Shown here: positions 11,003 through 22,679 of the stretch, piece after piece
How the letters are laid out: each line of letters begins with the position of its first letter
Position numbering within the stretch: position 1 is the stretch's first letter
Assembly (NCBI GenBank): GCA_027946555.1
Contig: JAPEVC010000030.1
Span: forward strand, 140,853-204,852
Length of the DNA: 64,000 nt
DNA from: Gnomoniopsis sp. IMI 355080
Taxonomy: Eukaryota; Ascomycota; Sordariomycetes; Diaporthales; Gnomoniaceae
Reading direction: 5' to 3'
Notes under the pieces: model-generated
Told to the model about the DNA's origin: nothing
The model's input: only the letters and a program-made list of their open reading frames with translations
The model's database searches: none
Program-made: the position numbers and the translations under genes

Positions 11003-13086
11003 ATGGCACCGCGTCAGTCATCCGCGCAACGGCGCTCCACTGCCACTACTGAGGCTTTCCATGATCTAGGTGTTCGCGGCCGGTATGTGACTGTGATCTG
11101 TCCCGCTCGCGACCAATGCGACGGCTTTTGAGCTGACTGGCCTGGCGAACAGCAAAACTGGCGTCTTCCTGAAGGATACCGGCGCGCGCGACGAACATGG
11201 CATGCAACCTCTCGACGATATCTTTTCGTCGCCTGACAAGGAGAATGATGGCGACGAGCCTGACGAGGAAAGCGATGAGGAGCCCATGGATATTGACGAG
11301 GGTAAGACCTACCGGAAATACGCGTGTTGTTTGCGGGCAAGACACTGACGCGATGCAGTGACCGCGCCAGCACCATCGGCTTTCATGAACGGCCCTCCAC
11401 CGCGCTATAGATCGCCGCCAAAGACCAATCTCAATTCGCCCGCGCGCAGAGCCCCCGGCCTCTCGTCCTCCCCGCTTCGGCCTGCCCACGTCACGTCATC
11501 ACCTTCCGGCGCCAGATCTGTGCAGAGACAGCTCAATTTCCAAAAGAATAATGGACTTCTTGCTAACAAGCCGACCCTGCCCAGACCTAATGGAGTAAAG
11601 GGCAAGGGCAAGGCTGCTGCTGCTACCAATGGCTATGGGAGCTCGTCGGAAAATGAACAAGAACACGAGCAGGAAGAGGAATCTATGGCAATGCTAGACG
11701 GCGCTGATGACTACGGTGTTGATGAGGAGCAGGAACAAGAGCCGGAGCCTGAAGATGACGCAGAAGAAGAGGAGGAGGAGCAAGAAGAGGAAGAAGTGGC
11801 GCCACCATCGTCGGCGAAGAAGGGCAAAGGACGCCCGAAGAAGACCGCACCACCACCGATCCAAGAAGAGGACGAGTCTGACGCAGTCATCGCCTCCATT
11901 GAGGAAGTTACGGAACCCGCTGAGGAAGAACCAGCCCGTGCAGGCAAAAAACGAGGGAGGCCTTCCAAGAAGACCGCCATGGAGGACGAGGCCGAAAAGC
12001 AGCCCGCTGCAAAGAAGACGAAGCGCGTTCCGAATGTTGGCGACGAGCAGGCTGGGTCATCGAACCAGGCCTCCGCACCAAAGCCCAGGGGTCGCAAACC
12101 CAAGGCTGCGGTCGCTGAAGGAGCAGAAAGTTCCGAGGCGACTTCCATACCAGCTGCTAAGAAAAAGCTCGGCCGAAAGCGCATATCCAACGGCGTGGGT
12201 GATACGTCAGTGGCAGAAGTTCCGCGTGGCCCCCCTCTTCCCAAATCTCGTGGACTGGTGATTTCGAGGCGTGAGACCCCGGGCGCAGGATCAATGTTCA
12301 CCACGCGATCCGGACGGACTTCATTCCAGCCGCTCAAGTACTGGGCCAACGAGCGAGCTGAACTGGACGACGACGACGAATTCTTTGACGGCAAGGAAAA
12401 AATACGCCTTCCACACATCAAGAACATTGTCCGTTACGATGAACCCGAGCCCAAAGAGAAGAGCACCAGTCGCAGGGGTAAAGGTGCGCGAGGCAAGCCG
12501 GGCCGCAAGAAGCGCGGAGGCTTTCACGATGATGCCGATGACGACCTGGAACCATGGGAGGAAGATGGCGATATTATTACGGGCGAAGTGGTCGTGTGGC
12601 AGCCTGAGCACGAATTCAACCCTCCCGGACCAGATGAGCAAATCGAGGTTGCACCTGATGAGCAGATTGCTGTATCGGCGAACGCTATAGAGACGCGCGA
12701 GATCCGGAACGCGAGCTTCAAGTTCGCCAAGACGCTCAGTATGCCCTTTTTCGGATCGGGCGTTGTCGACCTGCCGCCAAACACCGAGAAGAAGCCCAAG
12801 AATTCGCGCAAGATGCACATGAGCTTCTTTGTGTTCGCGGGCAGGGTCCAAGTCACAGTCGCGGATACTGTGTTCAGCATTGGCCGTGGAGGCATGTGGT
12901 TTGTGCCAAGAGGTAAGCACCCTCCGTTGTTCTTCAGCGTTCTCGGTGAGCAGATGGACTAACGATGGGTTTTCAGGCAATTACTATAGTATCGAGAATG
13001 TGTCCGATAAGCCCGCGCGGATATTCTTCTCGCAGGGCTGTGAGATCAATGGCGCGGCGGCGGGTGATGTCAGCCAGATGGCCTGA
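11003..13086 (+). CDS. mif2: Mif2/CENP-C inner kinetochore protein
   Basis: Spliced as 11003-11082, 11153-11301, 11359-12912, 12977-13086 (630 residues). CENP-C links centromeric CENP-A nucleosomes to the outer kinetochore. The N-terminus (FHDLGVRGRKTGVFLKDTG) resembles the Mif2 N-terminal region that contacts Mis12. The centre is low-complexity and acidic, with several AT-hook-like basic patches: KKGKGRPKK, GKKRGRPSKK, KPRGRKPK and KKLGRKR. The CENP-C signature lies at residues about 390-405 (RSGRTSFQPLKYW), the nucleosome-binding motif. The C-terminal ~110 residues are the Mif2 cupin dimerisation domain (FAKTLSMPFFGSGVV, MSFFVFAGRVQVTVADT, SIGRGGMWFVPRGNYYSIEN). The last intron splits RG|NYY and restores the cupin fold, which supports the model. 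It is convergent with yme2. Confidence 0.95.
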
Positions 13087-14029
13087 AAAAAGAGAACTGT
13101 GAGGCCAGAGAGCTGTCTTTTGTACGAGGTCCAGTGAGGACGAACATAATGTAGTTTGGACTGAATCGAAAGGGTCCTTGTGGGTTGAATGTTGGCGAAC
13201 AAGAGAGGCATCCTTGCCGACTTGATCGCTTTCTGAGCCCGTAATGAAGGCCACCGAGTCCTTCGCAAGCTCTTTCTGAGCCTACGAAAGGCGCTGTGGG
13301 TGTCAAGCTTGGAGAGTGGGCAAGTCAACTTCTTTGATACCTTGACTACCGGACCAACACCAGATGCTGCTTTATCAAGACCAACTTTGTGGCTCTCACC
13401 ACATGGCAAGCCTAAACTTTTTTCAACGAGTGTCCATGCTGCCTTGTTTGAGAAAGACATGGTTGTGCTTGATATGTGTCTACTTCCGTTGCGAGCTTTG
13501 TAGGACTCGCAGTCGCGACACGTGATAGAGAACGAAGCTTGATGCTGAGATACCTTACATTTGCAGCGTATTCGCAGCGCCCACGCAATGGCAGATATAA
13601 ATCGGTCATGTTTGATACCGAATCATGTTGAGAGCGAACGACGTGGAAGCAAAGCAACATTTCATTATGTATTTTCAAAATCATGGTTGCTGAGAAAAGG
13701 GTATCATGTTTGTGCTTGTAATGCTGTGAGAGGTCCTTAATAGCCATGCTGCTTTCCTCATACCGTCCCTCGACGCCACGCAGTACATGAAGAGTGGAAT
13801 TGGGTTGAGCATTCCTTGCGCGTGCCCATTAAGTCTCAGTTGTGCCTCTGGTATGGCCAGGCGGCACTTAGGTGAAATATCACTCGCGTGTTCAACAAAC
13901 GTATCTCAGGCGAAACCGCTTACACACAATCGCCCACAGAAGGCCCAGCCCTATCGGATATCGAAACACTTCCGGCTCAGAAGAGAGAGAGCTGGGTCGG
14001 AACGACGCGTGCCACATCTTCGCTCGGCT
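13087..14029. other. intergenic between convergent mif2 and yme2
   Basis: 3' flanks of both genes. No gene, repeat or RNA is recognised; the open frames here are short and overlapping. Confidence 0.6.
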
Positions 14030-16921
14030 TTAGGACTCCTGCGTAAGAACCTTCTTCAATTTGGCCATCTCTAACTCAAAGTCGCGGATCTTGGTCTGAC
14101 TGGTGGACAGCTTGGCGAGTAAATAGTTGATTCGCTCAGTCGTCTCGTAGGGCTGTTTAGGCAGCGAGGCGAGGAGGCTGAGCTCCGATTCGACCTGAGA
14201 ATTTTTTTGTCAGTTTGGGTTATCTTATGACCTGAAGAAACCGCCCGCGTGAAACATCTGATGGCCGTGACTGGTATACACGACGACAGGAAACTGAGGC
14301 CTGATGAGTGAGTGAGATTAATGGACACCAACCTTGTCAATTGTCTTTCCTTCAACCTTGCTCAACTCCGTCAGCACAGCAAGATCCATCTTTGCCGCCA
14401 ACACCCTATCTTTCAGCAAATGGTTGAACGCAGCCTGATATACTGGTCTACCGGCCGCAATCGTCCGTGGGCGCCCGCCCTGGTTCTTCACCGTGATGAG
14501 CTCCACGGCCGCCAAGTTCTCGAGTGCTGCCTCGCCATCGTCCGGGCCAGTCGTTGACGCGGCAAAGGTGTTGGACAGCAAGACCTCATTGTACCGCAGA
14601 GACTCCTTCTTTGCAATCTCCTTGATGAGCATCCAGGCTTGCTCGGGGGAGTACTTGCGGTCAGAAGGCCTGGAGAGGAGGAAGAGCTTGATGATCTCAC
14701 TGGCTGACTGGTCGATGATCTCTTGCGCAGCGTCAAAAGGCGACAGGCCGGTCTTCATTCGCCGGGCGAGGAATTCGAGATCAGTGAGGCGTCCTCCCAG
14801 AACACCGATTGCTTGATCGAGTTCCTTTTCGAACCTGGTATCTTCGATCTGTACTTCCTCGTCTTCTCGGTCTGGTATGGTCTTCTTGTCGCCCTGTTGA
14901 GTCTTCTGGTCTTGTCCGTCTTTAGCCTCCTCTTTGTCGCCACGCTGCGCTTCCTCGTGATCTGTGTCTTGCTGTTTGGTCTTCTTCTTGGGCTTGGTCT
15001 GTTCGAGATGGCTCAAGACGTATCTTTTGGCAACTTCGTCAGAGAGGTCGCCGAGTGTGATGGCGCGGAAGACTCTATCAGGCATGGCCTTGGCGAGTGG
15101 CTTCGAGTGGGATGCGTCACTCGTCAGGAAAACCACATGAGCAATGTTGGCCTGTACTAGTGCAGCTGACCACTGAGAAAGTTTGTCATAGACGATGCTG
15201 GTCTCTTCGTTCTTGAGCAAGAAATTGTCAATGACAACCACCGCCCTTCTCTCAGGATGAGCCTCCAGGAAAGCATCGTCACTCAAATTCTCGTCGGCTT
15301 GATCCTTCTTGCGATCTGCCAAGGAAATCTTCTTCAGAGCCGCGGCAGTATTTTCGAGGATCTTGTTCAGTTGCGAGTCCAACGTCTCGGAGAAGCCGGA
15401 TTTGACTCCAGTTGTGCTCTGTATGGCGAGATCCACGAGACTGCTCAGTTGATTGGCCCATGAAAACACAGGTCGGTATCCCACCTGGCCAGCGAGCTTC
15501 TTGATCGTGGTGCTCTCGCCCTTGGCTTCTACGACTGGTTTACAGTCGATCACCAGGACATCCTTCCGCCCGCCAAGAGCCTGGTCCAAGACAAGCTCTT
15601 CCTTTCCTGAGCCTCGGGGGCCCTGCACCACAATGAACGTATCCGCGGACTCCAAGAGCCATGTCTGTAATTGTTCGATATCTTTCCGGTGAGTGACTAC
15701 CGCCTTTAGCCCGGGATCCTCGCGCTTCTGCCTCGCGAAACTCAGAATGTCAGTGGTCTGACGCCTGAACCATTGGAAGATCTTATTGTCGGACAAGTGG
15801 AAACGCTTGGTGATGTGTGCCTCAATGAAAAACTCGCGGACTGGGTCGAAGACCATGACAGAAATGCCAGCCAGAAGTGCAGCGAGTAGTGGAATGACAA
15901 TCCGGGGATGGTTGCTGATCCAGTCCCAGATATGGTGTGCCTTGACTTTCTGCTCATAGGACAACCGGAGTTTAGTACCGGCCTTGCCGCCGCCCATTTC
16001 CTCAGAGATGACTAGCCCATGCATACAATTCCGAGCCATAATGCTGTCTCGTGTGAAAGCAAAGTCCAGCATGGCGTACTTGGGCAACACCTTTGAGTCT
16101 GAGGGCTGCGTCATGATATCGGCAATTCGACCATACTTCCTGAACAGAGCGAAGAGGCTCTCCTGCGATAGCTCCACAGCCTCAGAGCCAGGTTCCTTTG
16201 GGATGAACTCGACCCTAAGCCTGCTCTGCGGATACCGTGCCATGTCCTCCAGCCAGGGCACACCATTGACCAGGCCGACCTTGATCCCTCTGAACGGGTT
16301 GAACCAGGGCTTAATGGGTTTCTGCTGCAGGGACTTGGCCAGCTTCGCCTCGATCTCAACGGGCGAGGCGTCAGCTGGGTGAGAGACCTTGACGAAGCAG
16401 CCGCCATCCTTGAGTCTGGGAATCAGCTCGGTCACTTTCATGGAGCCATCGTCGGGGATGGTGCGCTTGACCAAGTTGATCGGGTTTGTGATGCCAAGAG
16501 AAGCTTTATCGAAGCGTTGGAGGAGTTTGGACAGGTCCTCATCTGACTGGGCAAATCGGCCCACCAACAGGTAGTTCGTCCAGCCATAGAAGAGCTTTAT
16601 GGGGAAGATGTTGTCAAAGAAGAGGATTGACTCGTTAGGACCAGCATAGATATGCCCGGACTTTTGATCCCCTGTTGCCGTGGTCTCCCATCTCTTTGCC
16701 GCAGCAGTCTGTAGTTGGACGCCCCCATCAAGCCCTGTTCGAGATGGAGAGCTCCGTGCGGTGAAGTTTTTCGAAGAAGATGGTAGTCCAGAACTGATCG
16801 GACGACTCAGGCTGGGTTGCAGGAATCCGCGCCATGGCCTTCGAAATGCACAGACGTGACCAGTCAAGGCCAAGCCCCGAGGAGAGCTGGCAGGGCCTGC
16901 AAAGACGCGTCGGGAGATCAT
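14030..16921 (-). CDS. yme2: Yme2, mitochondrial inner-membrane escape protein 2
   Basis: Two exons, 16921-14333 and 14194-14030, give 917 residues. Yme2 is an inner-membrane protein that shapes mitochondrial nucleoids and limits escape of mitochondrial DNA to the nucleus. The first ~75 residues are Arg/Ser-rich without acids, as in a mitochondrial presequence. An RRM-like region follows (residues about 190-330, including YAMLDFAFTRDS). One hydrophobic segment is seen (IVIPLLAALLAGISVMVF). An AAA-type NTP-binding domain carries the P-loop GPRGSGKEE at residues 434-442 and VVVIDNF as a Walker B-like strand. A charged Lys/Asp/Gln linker (about residues 640-690) precedes the C-terminal domain. 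The final exon adds 55 residues ending in a coiled coil (TTERINYLLAKL, FELEMAKLKKVL), as in family members. The 138-nt intron is longer than most here. Confidence 0.93.
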
Positions 16922-18948
16922 CGCTTCATGATCCTGTTGTGCCTGGAATCAAAAGGAAGACGTTGTTTACCTCACCAAAATCCTTCACCTCACCTTGCTA
17001 TCGTGTCATACCTGATTCCACCTGTGTGGCTGCCGATGACCTCATTGGCCGCTATACCGTAAGAGAATCCAGGCCGCTTTCCTAGGTCTGGTGGGACCAA
17101 CGCCCCCCGCCCCCTTCCCCCACAGCTAAGGGCAAAAAAAAAAAGGGATCCGGCGGTCATTCTCAATAGACAACAGATTATGTTCTCATCTCGACCTTTG
17201 GCACCAATTAACCTTGTATTATGTTCGCTAGGTAAGATGAGATCTTTTGTCCAGTCTTCAGTTTGAACATTTGAACATCCAACCTCTTTGCAGGTCTCAA
17301 TGATTTCAGGTGGGTCAGAATAGTCTGCTTGTGGGCCCCGTCGTCGCAGACTATCACTAAATCGACGTCTTGGATCCGCAAAGCAAAGCGATTGAGTTCG
17401 GACTTCCAAAGCTGGATCTTCGAACGGGAATTATCGCCTTTTGTGCACAATCCTCGGCCTGCACAAAGCAGTCATCGAGGCTCATGACAGGCAGCCTGGG
17501 ATCTCAGTGTGCCTACCTCTGCCACTGCAGGACTTGGCGCGCAGAGAACCCTGCAATCTCCGACGTTCGGTTTTCTTGCTGTCGAGGTCATGGAGAGCTA
17601 GCACAGCCGTTCTCGTCTGAGCCCACGTTTAGTGTGTCGCGAACGTCGTAGAATGACCGTTTCAATTGGCACGCGATAGAGTCAGAAGTATTCATTCCGA
17701 AGGATCTGTCATGACGGCAGACCGAAACTCGCCTTCCTCCACCATTGACAAGTTCTTGCGCATAGTGAAGCTCATGGATGAGAGCAGAGTATGTAACTTA
17801 TACACAATTGTATTTGCTACCCAACACCGTTAACTTAAACCTTTCAGCTGGTTTTATACGTCTGAGCCTCCACATGATAGAGTTGCTGAGGGCAAGTGAC
17901 AGCAGCTATGAGATGGGAACAACCGTTTGAGACGCTTGAACAGACGCTGATCAACACAGAAACACCGCATAGATGGTCTCCATGACCAGACAACGACTAT
18001 GCTTGTGCTACAAAGTACTATGTATGTTCCCAAAGCTAGAGAGGAAGGGGGATTGCATGCCAGATGTTGCTTAGTCATCACTGCGATGGAACATTAGATA
18101 TCTCCCACCACCGAGGTGAGCCATTCATGGTCATCATACGCCAGATCAATCACAATTGTTTCGCCAAAAAAAGAAAAAAAGGTTATTGTCCCAAGGCAGT
18201 AAACTTATAGCTAGATGGCGTGGTGATAACAACGAAGATGATTGACAAAGGCCTGGACGTTGGTTATCAATCCGACGGTACATCGTGGAATGAAGACTCT
18301 CTCAGCCTCGTCCCAATCAAGCTACCTACCTAGGTACTTGCTAGCTACGGACTTAGGTATGTTGCCACAGAGACCCCGGACGTTGAAAAAGAACAGGCAT
18401 TACGTCATCCAAGGTACCCCTCCATGGGTTGCGGGCCGCCCCTCCACGCTTCCCACGGAGCTGGGTGGGTTGGTCTGTGCAGACTCAGGGACACATTGAA
18501 TGACGAGAAGTCTCTGCAATGCATAGTAATAGGAAATGAGGTCACAGAGGTAGTAAAAATTGGGTCTACCAGCTTCAAAGCTTGGATTGACCGTGTACGA
18601 GAAGTTTCTTGAAGCTTGGTGAAGGAAGGTCAGAGAAATAGCGTGAAGGGGCTGGAAGGACAGGGATGGCAAGAGAATCGCGTGGAATCTTCGATTCGAT
18701 GTAGCGCCCCACTTACGAACGCAGCTTTATATTTGCTCTCAACCAACCCTCCCACCTTCTATTGAACTTTTCGTTCTACATCAACAAACACAATTCTATT
18801 GAGACCACAAATCTCTTCCTTTTCATCTGCATTTCCTTCTTCTTTCGAGATTTTTGCAAATTTCATTGCACTCTCGACGTGATACCCAAACACCCCCTAC
18901 CTACATTCCGTTTTCCACCACACAACTACACATCCGCTCGCAGACATC
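16922..18948. other. intergenic between divergent yme2 and hsp70
   Basis: Two kilobases. The right third is the hsp70 promoter (heat-shock element at 18601, TATA-like TTTATATTT near 18726, CT-rich leader). A TACCTAGGTA-type palindrome sits at 18324-18336. A - strand frame at 17208-17450 reads as plausible protein near its end (KSELNRFALRIQDVDLVIV) but has no good start or upstream continuation; it may be a gene relic. Confidence 0.55.
18601..18613 (+). promoter_or_regulatory. heat-shock element upstream of hsp70
   Basis: The sequence GAAGTTTCTTGAA is three alternating inverted units, GAA-nn-TTC-nn-GAA, a perfect minimal HSF-binding site. It lies about 335 bp before the hsp70 ATG and about 115 bp before a TATA-like element, a fitting place for heat-induced control. 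Confidence 0.75.
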
Positions 18949-19579
18949 ATGGCTCCCGCTGTTGGTATTGATTTGGGCACCACCTACTCTTGTGTGGGTG
19001 TCTACAGAGATGACCGCATCGAGATTGTAAGTTCAGCCAAAAACATAATTTATCCAAGTGAATCAATTGCTAATTTTCCACCAGATCGCAAACGACCAGG
19101 GCAACCGGACCACGCCTTCCTTCGTTGCTTTCACCGACACCGAGCGTCTCATTGGCGATGCCGCCAAGAACCAGGTCGCCATGAACCCCCACAACACCGT
19201 CTTCGACGCGAAGCGGTTGATTGGTCGCAAGTTTGCCGATCCTGAGGTCCAGGCCGACATGAAGCACTTTCCCTTCAAGGTCGTCGACAAGGGTGGCAAG
19301 CCTATCATCGAGGTTGAGTTCAAGGGAGAGACCAAGCAGTTCACACCTGAGGAGATCTCCTCTATGGTCCTGACCAAGATGCGTGAGACTGCCGAGTCAT
19401 ACCTCGGTGGCACCGTTAGCAACGCTGTCATCACTGTCCCTGCCTACTTCAACGACTCTCAGCGCCAGGCTACCAAGGATGCTGGTCTCATTTCTGGCCT
19501 CAACGTTCTGCGTATCATCAACGAGCCTACCGCCGCTGCCATCGCCTACGGTCTTGACAAGAAGGTCGAGGGCGAGCGC

Positions 19580-19611
<32 letters not shown>

Positions 19612-20103
19612 CTTTGATGTCTCCCTCCTGACTATTGAGGAGGGTATCTTCGAGGTCAAGTCCACCGCTGGTGACACTCACTTGGGTGGTGAGGACTTCG
19701 ACAACCGTCTCGTAAACCACTTTGTGAACGAGGTATGTCACCCTTCTACCCAATGACTTCCTAGGGACTCATACTAACTCGCTACTTCTAGTTCAAACGG
19801 AAACATAAGTAAATTTTTCCCCGTCCTTTCTTTGCCCTCTTCGCCGCCTCTGCCTTCTCCTCCGCCTTCTCCTCCGCCTTCTCCTCCGCCTTTTCTCCGC
19901 CTTCTTCTCCGCCTTCTTCTCCGCCTTCTCCGCCTCCGCTCTTTCAATCGCTCTTTCCATATTCAGTTTGCTAACTTTGTCATAGGAAGGACCTCTCCAC
20001 CAACCCCCGTGCGCTGCGTCGTCTCCGCACTGCTTGCGAGCGTGCCAAGCGTACCCTCTCTTCCTCCGCTCAGACCTCCATCGAGATCGATTCTCTCTTC
20101 GAG

Positions 20104-20138
<35 letters not shown>

Positions 20139-21192
20139 TTTCGAGGAGCTGTGCCAGGACCTGTTCCGCTCTACCCTGCAGCCCATTGACCGTGTCTTGA
20201 CCGACGCCAAGATCGACAAGTCTCAGGTCCACGAGATCGTCCTGGTCGGCGGCTCCACCCGTATTCCTCGTGTCCAGAAGCTTATCACCGACTACTTCAA
20301 CGGCAAGGAGCCCAACAAGTCCATCAACCCCGATGAGGCTGTTGCCTACGGTGCCGCTGTCCAGGCCGCTATCCTGTCTGGCGACACCAGCTCCAAGTCC
20401 ACCAACGAGATCCTGCTTCTCGACGTCGCGCCGCTGTCCCTCGGTATCGAGACTGCTGGTGGTATGATGACCAAGCTGATTCCTCGCAACACCACCATTC
20501 CTACCAAGAAGTCTGAGGTTTTCTCGACCTTCAGCGACAACCAGCCCGGTGTGCTTATCCAGGTCTTTGAGGGTGAGCGCCAGCGCACCAAGGACAACAA
20601 CCTGCTCGGCAAGTTCGAGCTTACCGGTATCCCACCTGCGCCCCGTGGTGTTCCTCAGATCGAGGTCACCTTCGACATGGACGCCAACGGCATCATGAAC
20701 GTGTCTGCTCTCGAGAAGGGCACTGGAAAGACGAACAAGATTGTCATAACCAATGACAAGGGTCGTCTGTCCAAGGAGGAGATCGAGCGTATGCTTGCTG
20801 AGGCTGAGAAGTACAAGGACGAGGACGAGGCTGAGGCCAACCGTGTCTCTGCCAAGAACGGTCTCGAGTCATACGCCTATTCTCTGCGCAACACTCTCAG
20901 CGACCCCAAGGTCGATGAGAAGCTCGAGGCTGACGACAAGGAGAAGCTCAACAACGAGATCAGCGCTGTTGTCACCTGGCTCGACGAGAACCAGACCGCC
21001 ACCCGTGAGGAGTACGAGGACAAGCAGAAGGAGCTTGAGGGTGTCGCCAACCCCATCATGATGAAGTTCTACGGTGCTAACGGTGGTGCTGGCGGCATGC
21101 CTGGTATGCCCGGTGGCATGCCCGGTGGTGCTCCCGGTGCCGCTCCCGGTGCTGGTGGCGATGACGGCCCCACCGTCGAGGAGGTTGACTAA
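18949..21192 (+). CDS. hsp70: cytosolic Hsp70 chaperone (Ssa-type)
   Basis: Spliced as 18949-19026, 19085-19732, 19792-19808, 19986-21192 (649 residues, the usual size). An ATP-driven chaperone of the cytosol and nucleus. The N-terminus AVGIDLGTTYSCVGVY is the phosphate-1 loop; IFDLGGGTFDVSLL is the second Hsp70 signature; IVLVGGSTRIPRVQ is the third. The substrate-binding domain follows (LSLGIETAGGMMTKLI, TIPTKKSEVFST). The C-terminal lid is followed by a Gly/Met/Pro-rich tail and the terminal EEVD, which marks the cytosolic form that binds TPR co-chaperones. The third exon is only 17 nt long; it is required, because it supplies FKRKH between VNE and KKDLSTNP. No signal peptide or KDEL is present, so it is not BiP. 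A heat-shock element lies upstream. Confidence 0.97.
19846..19942 (+). repeat. CT-rich tandem repeat inside hsp70 intron 3
   Basis: Repeats of a 12-base unit (CCGCCTTCTCCT) and 9-11-base variants fill the middle of the 177-nt intron 19809-19985. The strand is almost pure pyrimidine with regular G. The intron is three times longer than the other two in the gene, most likely by repeat expansion. Confidence 0.85.
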
Positions 21193-21515
21193 ATGGCTTA
21201 ATAGAATGCGCGTCGCTAAGAGGATACTGGTTTTGAAATGGGTCTTCGGTTGGCGATGTGCTGGATTGTATGCTTTTTAGAAGGTTTCTTTTCCTCTTGC
21301 TACGATTTCACGATACAGGGAAAAATTCGGATTGGGACAAAGTGCATGGGAGTACTTGATAATCATTCGACAAATCGAATCAAAAGAAATTTCAAATAAA
21401 CCTGTGTGCATTCATCTTCGTGATTGTAAACTTTTGGGAAACAAGATTAGGATTTGGAGAATGTTTATTTCGAAGCTGGACTAAGTTGTGCATTCTTGGC
21501 TTCAGAGAAGAATGT
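21193..21515. other. convergent 3' flanks of hsp70 and the Emi1-like gene
   Basis: A short AT-rich stretch holding both 3' ends. No gene is seen. Confidence 0.6.
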
Positions 21516-22304
21516 CTACGAGGTTTCGCTTTCCTTCAAACCCTTTCTTATCCTCTCCATCCTCTCCATCTCCCACTTCTGATGTTCGGCATCCCCCACT
21601 GTAGGTTGCTCCACAGGGGTAGAAAACGCCTCACCGGGCTTGACCAACTCCTTCCTCTCCTTCCACACATCGTCACTACTCGGCATCCCCGGTCCGTACT
21701 TTGCCAGCTCCTTCTTCCTGTAATAATCCCGTATTGCGTCCTCTTTGACCTTGCCCTCGCCAAACCCCTTGACACGCATGCAGAAGGTAAAGTCCTTCCA
21801 CTGCTCGTCGCATGAACGCATCGTGCCGTACCGGTAGAGTGAGGTGAATTGCCCGCCCAAGGAGCGGCAGTGGAACGCGAGGTTGAAGGCGCTTTCGCAG
21901 TTCATGGTGGTGGGCAGGAGGGATTCAGCGAGCGGAGAGAGGCGCGGCTCGTTATTTGGGTTGTCTGGATCGTAGGTGGTGGTGGTGGTGGTGTTGTCTG
22001 TGTAGGAGGGTGTCTGTTGCTCTGAAGAAGAGGAGCTCGCCCAGCGAGAGCCCCAGGGTGATACTTTAATCTTGTTTGAGGGCGGCGGTGTTGCTGCTGT
22101 TGCTGCTTGGTCTGCTTCCCTCATGTTCTTGACTTCGCCCATCAGCTCCTCGAGGAACTTGCGCATCTCTGGATCTGGCTCCGATGCGGCGGGTGCAGCG
22201 GGCGCGGCGGCTTTTGGTGGTGGTTGCGCCGGAGGTTGCGCCTGCGCATGTTCTGCATTTTGTGAGGATTCTGCTGGAGCCGTGGCTCCCCAGAACCAAG
22301 CCAT
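21516..22304 (-). CDS. Emi1-like DUF3128 protein with twin CX9C motif
   Basis: Intronless, 262 residues from the ATG at 22304 (MAWFWG); 25 further upstream codons are His/Ser-rich and were left out. The C-terminal half contains the conserved DUF3128 block: MNCESAFNLAFHC then LGGQFTSLYRYG and MRSCDEQWKDFTFCMRVKG. The cysteines are spaced C-X9-C and C-X9-C, the pattern of proteins imported into the mitochondrial intermembrane space by Mia40. Yeast Emi1, the named relative, affects early meiotic induction and mitochondrial DNA maintenance; the biochemical role is unknown. The N-terminal 90 residues are Ala/Pro/Gln-rich and probably disordered; a Ser/Thr-rich stretch follows. The tail is charged and helical (EHQKWEMERMERIRKGL). 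It is divergent from rad57. Confidence 0.82.
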   Translation of the reverse strand: MAWFWGATAPAESSQNAEHAQAQPPAQPPPKAAAPAAPAASEPDPEMRKFLEELMGEVKNMREADQAATAATPPPSNKIKVSPWGSRWASSSSSEQQTPSYTDNTTTTTTYDPDNPNNEPRLSPLAESLLPTTMNCESAFNLAFHCRSLGGQFTSLYRYGTMRSCDEQWKDFTFCMRVKGFGEGKVKEDAIRDYYRKKELAKYGPGMPSSDDVWKERKELVKPGEAFSTPVEQPTVGDAEHQKWEMERMERIRKGLKESETS

Positions 22305-22679
22305 TGTGAACCGTTGTATATGTGGAGATCCGAGGGCGAGCAGGTGTGAGTGGTGTGAGTGGTGTGAGCGGTGTGGCAACCCGAGGATTCAAGTCGTGGA
22401 AATAATCAGCGAGGGCGCGTAGAGAAAGGCAGAGGATGTTGGTATGCAGTCACAGAACGCTTATCGAACTTTCTGCGGCTATCGATACGGACCCTTGTCG
22501 CTTCCACCATTTTGTGAAGCACACTAGGCCCGTCATCAATTCACGCCTTATATACACCACCTTGGCAACGACCACTCTCACTTGAACGCGTCGTTACTTT
22601 CCTAACACCGAGCCAATGTCCCCCGTGATAGGCAAGCGAAATCACTTTTACAGCTGGAGGGAAAAGAATCATCTCACAA
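22305..22679. other. divergent promoter, Emi1-like gene and rad57
   Basis: 375 bp. A single ACGCGT at 22586-22591, about 90 bp before the rad57 ATG, matches the MluI cell-cycle box bound by MBF at replication and repair genes in other fungi. One copy of a 6-mer is weak evidence. Confidence 0.45.

Noticed and set aside
11711..12427. 238-codon - strand frame rich in serine
   Set aside because: Mirror image of the acidic, Glu-rich CENP-C exon; serine runs are the reverse complement of Glu/Asp codons.
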